A model generated the notes under the pieces. It did no database searches. It was not told the DNA's origin and saw nothing but the letters and a program-made list of their open reading frames with translations. Shown in pieces: positions 6,956-12,246 of a stretch of DNA of 12,246 nucleotides; position 1 is the stretch's first letter; each line of letters starts with the position of its first letter. The translations under genes and the position numbers were made by a program. Source of the stretch: Planctomycetaceae bacterium UBA4732 (GTDB lineage Bacteria > Planctomycetota > Planctomycetia > Gemmatales > Gemmataceae). Where the stretch lies: contig DHJA01000175.1 of the NCBI GenBank assembly GCA_002404095.1, positions 1-12,246 on the forward strand, written 5' to 3'.

Positions 6956-8029
6956 TCACTCCTGTCCTTTATAGCGTTTTACCAGCCCGTCAATGTACGC
7001 TACATAACGATCCGCCAGTTCGCGGTCATGAATCACGAGGATGTTTTCCGCGTTCTCCGTGGCGCTGTGCGATAGATTATAGCTGCCGGTGACGACCGCG
7101 TCGTCGGCCACCACGACTTTGTTGTGCATGAAATCGTGTTTACTCGTCGGCGTATACGGCGTCGAGCGCTTGCCGGCGAGTTTGGCGGCCACGTCCTGAA
7201 ACACCGGGATCTTCCACGCCGACGGGCCGGTCTTCCATTGCTCGACCACCGACGCCATCTGCGTTTCATCGTAAACGCCGCCGAATTCGGCCAAATGACC
7301 CTTTTGCAGCACATCGCTTAACGCCCCCAGGATGCCGCCCGACGTGATGAGCATCGAACCCATCTTCAGGCGATTGCGGGCGCTGCGGATCAGGTGCGCC
7401 ACGTCCAGGTCGATGGATCGCCCTTCACCCGGCGAGAACGCGACCTTGATCTGCGTACCGCCGACGGACAGCGTGCCCACGTCGTGGGCGCCGGTCGTGG
7501 CGATGTCGCCCTTGTCCCATAGTTCGCTGAAATCCGTCTCGTAGTAGGCGCACAATTCCGGCGAGTCGATGCGGACGATGTTGTTCTCCTGAAGGCTCCA
7601 GGAGTCGTCGGTGAAATTCGTCGAGCCGGTCCAGACGGCGGCCGTCGGCGTTTTGCCGTCGCGGACGATGTACTTGTGGTGCATCAATTTCGGCATTTGC
7701 GGATCGCCGCCGGTGATGCGCTTCGATTGCACCTTGTCGCCGATGCGTTGGACGAAGTCGGCCGTGCCGGGCGGCGCGGGGTCGGCGCCGCTCTCGGGAA
7801 AGCCTACCTGGAGCTTGCCGGCGTCGTAGACGATGCGCACGTCCACGCCGGCCGCGGCCCGACTGCGCAGCGCATTGACGACGGCGCCGGCGGTAACGTC
7901 GCTAAGGCGAAAGTCATAGATGGCGATGTGCAGACTGGTTTTCGCGGCGTTGAGGAACTCCGCCAACTGGCCGGCGATCTGAGCCGGCGCCTGTTTGTCC
8001 TGTTCCAGGAAGGTTACGGCCAAGGGCAT
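6956..8029 (-). CDS. Phospholipase D superfamily protein with two HKD motifs
   Basis: A 357-residue member of the PLD superfamily, whose members hydrolyse phosphodiesters in lipids or nucleic acids through a phosphohistidine intermediate. Both catalytic HxK(x4)D motifs are intact: H117, K119, D124 followed by GSTN (135-138), and H302, K304, D309 followed by GSYN (315-318). There is no signal peptide or membrane segment, which suggests a cytoplasmic enzyme and favours a nuclease-like role over phospholipase; substrate cannot be read from sequence. I chose the ATG at 8029 because AAGGAG lies 6 nt upstream and the protein then starts directly before the first strand. An upstream in-frame ATG at 8080 has no such site and overlaps the likely -10 box. 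It ends 52 nt before the small gene of the KaiC-like operon, so read-through into that operon is possible. Confidence 0.9.
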   Translation of the reverse strand: MPLAVTFLEQDKQAPAQIAGQLAEFLNAAKTSLHIAIYDFRLSDVTAGAVVNALRSRAAAGVDVRIVYDAGKLQVGFPESGADPAPPGTADFVQRIGDKVQSKRITGGDPQMPKLMHHKYIVRDGKTPTAAVWTGSTNFTDDSWSLQENNIVRIDSPELCAYYETDFSELWDKGDIATTGAHDVGTLSVGGTQIKVAFSPGEGRSIDLDVAHLIRSARNRLKMGSMLITSGGILGALSDVLQKGHLAEFGGVYDETQMASVVEQWKTGPSAWKIPVFQDVAAKLAGKRSTPYTPTSKHDFMHNKVVVADDAVVTGSYNLSHSATENAENILVIHDRELADRYVAYIDGLVKRYKGQE

Positions 8030-8078
8030 CGACGGCTCCTTGCATGGGAGAAATGGGCGGACGGTATGTTCCTGAAAC

Positions 8079-8109
8079 ATTGTAGAAATTATCGAGCGGC
8101 GATGTTCAA
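8079..8109 (-). promoter_or_regulatory. Probable promoter of the PLD-family gene
   Basis: On the minus strand TTGAAC (8109-8104) and TACAAT (8084-8079) are 19 nt apart, slightly longer than ideal. The predicted start near 8072 leaves a leader of about 40 nt to the ATG at 8029 and excludes the upstream in-frame ATG at 8080. The -10 box is identical to that of the promoter at 44-73. Confidence 0.4.
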
Positions 8110-8115
8110 CTTCGC

Positions 8116-8184
8116 CGAGCCGCGACCGTTAGGGAGCGGTTTGCGGCTGCGTGACGCCTACCGCTCCCTAACGGTCGCGGCTCG
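8116..8184. repeat. REP-like inverted pair, perfect 25-bp arms
   Basis: Arms 8116-8140 and 8160-8184 are perfect inverted copies around a 19-nt spacer, and contain the core CGAGCCGCGACCGT then TAGGGAGCGGT. Transcribed, this would fold into a long stable hairpin. It lies between two minus-strand genes, and its right arm encodes the last residues (SRDR) and the TAG stop (8168-8170) of the ATP-grasp gene. The CTAA just outside the right arm is also present next to the copy at 2464. Confidence 0.85.
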
Positions 8185-9178
8185 TTAGGGTAAAGCGCAC
8201 CTGATCCGTCCGCCATTCCCAGCGCGGCGGTTCATCCCCTTCCATGACGGCCAGTAGCGCCTCCGCGAGATTGAAACGCGCCAACGCTCGTAAGCCGACA
8301 TATGAGGTCGTTAAACGCGGATTGATTTCGATCACGGCGTCCCGGTCGGCGGCCTTCCCAAGCACGACATCGACGCCGACATAACCGGCCAGCCCTTCCA
8401 CTGCGTCTAGCGCGCGAGCGGCGAGGTGTGTCGCCCTTGCATTCCGTTGGGGGTCGAGCGGTAGACTTCCGCCCAGGTAACGAAACCGGCCGTCCGTCGA
8501 GAGATGTTGCGCCGCGGCGGGCATGGCAAGCCGACGGCCGGGACCGATCAAGAAAGAAACACTGACCGCTTCGCCCGGAATGAACGGTTGCACGATCAGG
8601 TCGCCAGCCCAATCCTCTGCCTTCGCCGCATCGGCGGCTCGACGCAATTCACCCTCATCGCGGACCAGGAAAGTGGCTTGCGAGCCTGTCCCATAGCGCG
8701 GCTTACACACCGCCGGAAACGAAGACGCCGCCGTCGGCCAGCAGGCCGTCGCGGGCGTCGGTACGCCCCGTTCGGCCAGACCGCCCGCCAGGCGCAGTTT
8801 ATCACCGGCAAGCAGTACCGCGTCAGGCGTGGAATTCAACGATAGGCCATCCGCATCCTCCACCCAACGCAGCCGCGTTGCCAGAATGTCGTCGAACTCC
8901 GGCGCCACCACGAGCGTCCGGTCGGCGGCGCCGGCCAGCCGGTGGAAAAGAGCCTTTTCCTCTCCCTCTTTTACCATGTGGACGACGACTCCGTGCGGCG
9001 GCGCCAAGCCGGCGCTACGCACGCCGCGGCCGAGCATCGTTTCGACGGTAACACTGGGTAGTCGCCGGAAATCCTCCAGCAACGCCGCTAGCATCGCCCA
9101 ACCTTCCGTTGCCAGCGAAGCAGCCGCGGTTCGGATCGCGGCCTCAGCGCACAGGTGTTCGTAAACGAAGATGCGCAT
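8168..9178 (-). CDS. ATP-grasp ligase, MfnD-like
   Basis: A 336-residue ATP-grasp enzyme, joining a carboxylate to an amine with ATP. The N-terminal MRIFVYEHLC opening resembles the ATP-grasp proteins found with tetrahydromethanopterin-linked C1 genes in methylotrophs, planctomycetes and methanogens; the characterised member MfnD joins glutamate to tyramine in methanofuran synthesis. Visible ATP-grasp elements are a KPRYGTGS loop (K159 on), the QPFIPGE strand with E203, a D270 in GYVGVDVVL, and the metal-site block VIEINPRLTTSYVG (E284, N286, R288). The ATG at 9178 lacks a Shine-Dalgarno site and a 34-bp inverted repeat lies 20 nt upstream, so translation may be weak or controlled. No other C1-cofactor gene is in the window, so the substrate is an inference. 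The last codons lie in the REP-like repeat. Confidence 0.87.
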   Translation of the reverse strand: MRIFVYEHLCAEAAIRTAAASLATEGWAMLAALLEDFRRLPSVTVETMLGRGVRSAGLAPPHGVVVHMVKEGEEKALFHRLAGAADRTLVVAPEFDDILATRLRWVEDADGLSLNSTPDAVLLAGDKLRLAGGLAERGVPTPATACWPTAASSFPAVCKPRYGTGSQATFLVRDEGELRRAADAAKAEDWAGDLIVQPFIPGEAVSVSFLIGPGRRLAMPAAAQHLSTDGRFRYLGGSLPLDPQRNARATHLAARALDAVEGLAGYVGVDVVLGKAADRDAVIEINPRLTTSYVGLRALARFNLAEALLAVMEGDEPPRWEWRTDQVRFTLTSRDR

Positions 9179-9198
9179 TGAGAGCCAATAACTTTATG

Positions 9199-9283
9199 GG
9201 CGAACAGCCGGCGTGAGCCGGCTGGTACGTCACGTTATCGCCGACTTGATGACGTACCAGCCGGCTCACGCCGGCCGTTCGCC
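9199..9283. repeat. Inverted repeat of a second family, 34-bp arms
   Basis: Arms 9199-9232 and 9250-9283 match in inverse orientation at 33 of 34 positions around a 17-nt spacer. Each arm holds a small hairpin, the left one AGCCGGC-GTGA-GCCGGCT. The sequence is unrelated to the CGAGCCGCGACC family. It occupies the space between the TolC terminator and the ATP-grasp start, so it would be in the leader of the latter gene or replace part of its promoter region. Confidence 0.8.
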
Positions 9284-9317
9284 ATTTTGTTACAGCCACC
9301 GAGACAAAACAGCGTAA

Positions 9318-9363
9318 GAAACAAACAAAACTCCCTTCGCCCCCACGGTGGGGGCGAAGGGAG
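9318..9363 (-). terminator. Rho-independent terminator of the TolC-like gene
   Basis: On the minus strand a perfect 15-bp stem (CTCCCTTCGCCCCCA with its complement) closes a CCG loop and is followed by TTTTGTTTGTTTC. It begins 33 nt after the TolC-like stop codon at 9397. This is the only textbook intrinsic terminator I see in the window, and it separates the TolC-like gene from the ATP-grasp gene. Confidence 0.88.
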
Positions 9364-9396
9364 TCCGTATTGTATGCGTCCACTTGGCGTTTCACG

Positions 9397-11553
9397 TCAC
9401 TTCATGGATGACGGGACGGCCGGGAGCGGCGTGCCAGGCAAGTCGCCCACCCGGTTCGGCGCGACGGGCAGGCCGGTCCCGAAGTCGATGGCCTTCTTCG
9501 AGGACGCGGCCGCATCGGACTGACCCGCACGAGTAGTCGGCGGGGCGACCGGAGCGTCCAGCAGTGGCTGCTTCATATCAGACAGCGATATGGCACGGCT
9601 CCGCTGCCCCTGCGGCACGTCCACGCTCATGTTGTCCATGTGCGATTCCGCCAGAGGGACCGGTGCGGCCCGCTCGCGGAGTTCGAGGGCCGCGCTGCGT
9701 TTCCGCTGATGTTCCACTGCACGCTCCGCGACGGCCGTCGGCAGCCCCGCCTCGGAGATGACCACGTTGTCATGTTGCGGGATCGTGCCCTTGACCAGCT
9801 CAAAAGTTGCAAGGACATTGTTGTAATCGCGGATGGCGGAGTATTCGGACGACAGAGCCTGAGCAAAGAACCGCTGGGCTTCGAGCAACAGGTCGGGCGT
9901 GATCTTGCCGGCTTGGAACTCCTGGAACCGTGCCGTGACCTGTACGCCGAAGGCTTCTCGTTGGGCCCGAAGCGCCTTGATCTGCTCATAGGCCGTGAAC
10001 ACCGCCCGATACGACTTGGCGAGCGCCCGTTGGACCTTTAACTCCTGCGTCTGCAAGGTTTCGTAGCTGCGCGCCAGGTTCAGCTTCTGGATGCGAACAT
10101 TGGCTAGGGCGTTACGGTAGCCGATCGGCACGTTCAACCGCAGAGCCAGCGACGAGTTGTTGAAGTGGTCCGATGACAGGTTGCGGAAGGCGTTGTTGGC
10201 GTCGGTTCCATCCAGGTGGGTGCCAATGCTGTTGACGTCGTAGGTGGCCGCGAAGCGGAGGTCGGGCAGCAGGGAGTTCTCGGCCAGGCGCAGGTTCAAC
10301 TGGTTCGCTTTGACCTCTTCCCGTGCGATGACCAGCGAAGGCGCGTTGTTGAGCGCCTCGTCAAGGGCGGTGTCCCAATCGGGCTGGAACGCGGCCAGAG
10401 TGGGCGAATCGCTGGGCACCAGCCGATGGCCGTCTTCCACGGGCATACCCAACATGCCGCGCAGCTGGCGCTCGCGCTCCAGCACGTCGTCGAGCGAAGC
10501 CAGGCGGTTGCTGCGGAACAACTCGTATTGGCCGCGCGTCTGGGCCACGTCCGCAATGGCGATTTTGCCGGCTTGCAGCTTCACCTCGGCGATCTTCCAG
10601 GCTTCGTAGGCTTGCCGCAGGGCCGTTTCATTGGCGTACAGCGTCCAATAGGCGTTGTAAAGGTTCCAGTACGAGAATTCGACGTTGGCCAGCATGATGT
10701 TGACGACGCGCTGGAACTCGGCCCGTTGTTGATCGAAGCGGAGGCGCGTGATGAGGATGCCCTCGACGCCCGGTTGCGGCAGGCCGCCGAGGACGCCGCC
10801 GTTGGGCAGCAGGATACTGCCGGGGTGCGACTGGCGCAACTGGTTGATTTCCACGCCGAAGCCTTGCAGCAACGGTTGCTCGAACTGGAACTCCAAAGAA
10901 GGCGTGTACGCCGGGTTGACGCGGGAGGGAAGGTTCGTCAGCTGGTAGGGAACGTCGAAGGTGATGCCTGCCGTACCGCCAGTCGGCAACGGCTTGAAGA
11001 TAGACGTTCGCACGTCAGCCGCTTCGGTGTTGATGGAGTTTTGTCCCTGGGCCTGGAACGTGTCGATCGAGGAGGCGACCGGCCGGTCGGTGACGTTCCA
11101 GCTCAGGCTGGTGTTCCAGACGGCATCGAACTTGGACAGCGACAAGTCGATGTTGGCGCCCGTGATGGCGGGGTCGAGGGCGAAGACGCGGATGGAATCC
11201 GTGAAGCTGGCCCGGCCGCTAAACTGGACCTCGGTGTCGCTATAGGTTTCTGCGCCGGGCGACGTGTTGGCGAACGTCTGGTTGCCGACGTTGCCCTGTT
11301 CGAGGGCTATGGAGATCGTCTCGGCAAGGGAGACATAGCGTATCTGGCGTTCCAGACTCAGGACGGTAGGCGGCGCCGCGACGCGGGCAATGGTAGGCTG
11401 ATTGCCCACGGTCGGGTCGAGTTCCCGGCACCCCAAAAGGCCCGCGGTTATGGGGCCGTTGAGGTCGGACTCGGTCAGAAAGCATTGCTGCTTGCAGCCG
11501 GCCGTCGCCGCCAGGGTCAAAGCCAGCCCGATGAATACTGCCTTCCAGCGCAT
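9397..11553 (-). CDS. TolC-family outer membrane efflux lipoprotein
   Basis: An outer membrane channel protein of 718 residues that would form the exit duct of an efflux or secretion system. The ATG at 11553 is chosen because GGGGTGAG lies just upstream and the protein then begins with a lipoprotein-type signal peptide, MRWKAVFIGLALTLAATAGC, with Cys20 as a probable lipid anchor. The lipobox has Thr at -3, which is not ideal. An upstream ATG (11664) would add 37 residues with no signal character. After VSLAETISIALEQG comes an inserted beta-rich region of about 130 residues, then the long coiled helices of two OEP repeats, including FSYWNLYNAYWTLYANETALRQA and SYRAVFTAYEQIKALRAQREAF in part. 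The last 110 residues are a proline- and alanine-rich, probably disordered tail, making it longer than the usual 420-500. No pump or adaptor gene is adjacent. Confidence 0.87.
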   Translation of the reverse strand: MRWKAVFIGLALTLAATAGCKQQCFLTESDLNGPITAGLLGCRELDPTVGNQPTIARVAAPPTVLSLERQIRYVSLAETISIALEQGNVGNQTFANTSPGAETYSDTEVQFSGRASFTDSIRVFALDPAITGANIDLSLSKFDAVWNTSLSWNVTDRPVASSIDTFQAQGQNSINTEAADVRTSIFKPLPTGGTAGITFDVPYQLTNLPSRVNPAYTPSLEFQFEQPLLQGFGVEINQLRQSHPGSILLPNGGVLGGLPQPGVEGILITRLRFDQQRAEFQRVVNIMLANVEFSYWNLYNAYWTLYANETALRQAYEAWKIAEVKLQAGKIAIADVAQTRGQYELFRSNRLASLDDVLERERQLRGMLGMPVEDGHRLVPSDSPTLAAFQPDWDTALDEALNNAPSLVIAREEVKANQLNLRLAENSLLPDLRFAATYDVNSIGTHLDGTDANNAFRNLSSDHFNNSSLALRLNVPIGYRNALANVRIQKLNLARSYETLQTQELKVQRALAKSYRAVFTAYEQIKALRAQREAFGVQVTARFQEFQAGKITPDLLLEAQRFFAQALSSEYSAIRDYNNVLATFELVKGTIPQHDNVVISEAGLPTAVAERAVEHQRKRSAALELRERAAPVPLAESHMDNMSVDVPQGQRSRAISLSDMKQPLLDAPVAPPTTRAGQSDAAASSKKAIDFGTGLPVAPNRVGDLPGTPLPAVPSSMK

Positions 11554-11850
11554 AGTCTCACCCCGTTGGAACGATCCGCCCCCGGCCAAGCCGACCGGCG
11601 TGCGATGGTTGCCCCCCGGCGGCGGAACAGAGTCCGTCGTCGCGTGCTGTCGCTTGAAGTCCAAGAACCCACTATCGGAGATGCCAAGGTCTATATCGAC
11701 TGTTCCGGTCGATTCATAGAGGGAACTTTTGCCGGTTGTGCGGAACGCGCTAATGGATGGGAAGAACGAGGGCGAGAGGAAATGAACTTGGTGTCAAGCG
11801 GCGCGGGGCCGGCAAGCGCGGCGGGCCGCATTCGGTTGGCGGACGCGGGG
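11554..11850. other. Non-coding stretch upstream of the TolC-like gene
   Basis: About 300 bases with no supportable gene between two minus-strand genes. It should contain the TolC promoter, but I found no convincing pair: TTGACA at 11797-11792 (minus strand) has no good -10 at 16-19 nt. A small inverted repeat TCGAC/GTCGA (11696-11712) could be an operator half-site pair or chance. Confidence 0.4.
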
Positions 11851-12195
11851 CTACAGGCGATTAGGGTCTTCCGGGTTCCAGCGCGGCGCGATTCCGACGT
11901 AGGACATGCCTAATAAGCGCTTGATCGCGGCCCATTCGCCGACGTCGTTGCCCTCCGCGCGATGGCCAATCCACTGAAGGAGATAGCCGAGTAGTAAGGC
12001 GCCGACGCCCCAATACCACGGCAATGCCCACAGTCCCAACCACCACGCCGGCCACACGGCGAGCAAGATCACTACGCCGGCGACGGCCAGCGGGATGCCG
12101 ATGAGGTGAATGAAGAAGTTGAACGGCAGTTGATGGCGAAGCCGCCAACCTTGCAAGCGGCGGCGCAGTAGGCCGCGTGGTGGTGTTGGGTTCAT
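11851..12195 (-). CDS. Mpo1-like (DUF962) membrane protein
   Basis: A 114-residue membrane protein of the DUF962/Mpo1 family. Yeast Mpo1 is an iron-dependent dioxygenase acting on 2-hydroxy fatty acids; the bacterial members are mostly uncharacterised. The family histidines are present: H21 and H30 in HQLPFNFFIHLIGIP and H78 in QWIGHRAEGN, with E81. Two hydrophobic helices (about 32-50 and 52-76) lie between the histidine blocks, as expected for a metal site at the membrane face. The family usually has a PA after the EGN; here it is DVGEW. No Shine-Dalgarno site precedes the ATG at 12195. It may be monocistronic: about 300 nt separate it from the TolC-like gene. Confidence 0.83.
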   Translation of the reverse strand: MNPTPPRGLLRRRLQGWRLRHQLPFNFFIHLIGIPLAVAGVVILLAVWPAWWLGLWALPWYWGVGALLLGYLLQWIGHRAEGNDVGEWAAIKRLLGMSYVGIAPRWNPEDPNRL

Positions 12196-12235
12196 AAGAA
12201 ATATGGTAGGGATTTCCGCTCGCGCGAGACCGTTT

Positions 12236-12246
12236 AGCCGCGACCC
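12236..12246 (+). repeat. Possible REP-like core fragment at the window edge
   Basis: AGCCGCGACC matches ten bases of the core of the repeats at 2464 and 8116, but the base before it and the final base differ and the window ends. It may be a diverged copy or chance. Confidence 0.3.

Noticed and set aside
8030..8080. Longer PLD-family protein starting at 8080
   Set aside because: No ribosome site, overlaps the predicted -10 box, and the extra 17 residues have no signal-peptide or domain character; ATG 8029 has AAGGAG.
11554..11664. N-terminal extension of the TolC-like protein
   Set aside because: It would bury a lipoprotein signal peptide 37 residues inside the protein.
11792..11797. TTGACA on the minus strand as a TolC promoter
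   Set aside because: No acceptable -10 hexamer at 16-19 nt, and it is about 240 nt from the start codon.
10216..11913. 565-codon plus-strand open frame opposite the TolC-like gene
   Set aside because: It is antisense to a gene with a signal peptide and OEP fold, shows the repetitive composition typical of antisense frames in GC-rich DNA, and runs past that gene's start with no recognisable domain.

Overview
The window is GC-rich, densely coding bacterial DNA, most likely from a planctomycete (Planctomycetota, perhaps Pirellulales). This is inferred from several things together: two families of long inverted-repeat elements of a kind I associate with those genomes, an ATP-grasp ligase resembling MfnD of the archaeal-type C1 cofactor pathway, a lone TolC-type protein with a long tail, and patchy use of Shine-Dalgarno sites. 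No rRNA or tRNA gene is present to settle taxonomy. I see eight complete protein genes plus a set of repeat elements.

Layout. At 1-2456 (+ strand) a good sigma70-type promoter precedes a family 2 glycosyltransferase. Its stop codon overlaps the GTG start of a 523-residue protein of unknown function. At 2457-2647 these genes meet a convergent minus-strand gene across a composite repeat: a 123-bp palindromic element appears inserted, with a 4-bp GTAA duplication, into a pair of REP-like repeats. At 2631-6903 (- strand) there is a tight three-gene operon: a 142-residue protein of unknown family, a two-domain KaiC-like ATPase, and a hybrid histidine kinase (GAF-PAS-HisKA-HATPase-REC). Gaps are 3 nt and an 8-nt overlap. 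At 6956-8029 (- strand) lies a phospholipase-D-superfamily protein with two HKD motifs, with its own probable promoter. At 8116-8184 a perfect 25-bp REP-like inverted pair supplies the stop codon of the next gene. At 8168-9178 (- strand) is the MfnD-like ATP-grasp ligase. At 9199-9283 a second repeat family forms a 34-bp inverted repeat just ahead of that gene's start. At 9318-9363 is a clear Rho-independent terminator for the TolC-like outer-membrane lipoprotein at 9397-11553. At 11851-12195 (- strand) is a small Mpo1-like (DUF962) membrane protein.

How the genes work together. Only two groups look functionally linked. The glycosyltransferase and its translationally coupled partner probably act in one pathway. 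The KaiC-like operon looks like a signalling module in which a RecA-fold ATPase communicates with a sensor kinase; no KaiA or KaiB is present in the window, and the small first gene is the obvious candidate accessory protein. The PLD protein, ATP-grasp ligase, TolC protein and Mpo1-like protein look like independent units separated by repeats or a terminator.

The best candidates for something new are the KaiC-like operon with altered phosphorylation-site residues and an unclassified first gene, the unknown protein at 885-2456, and the REP-like repeat that provides stop codons and C-terminal residues to two unrelated genes.
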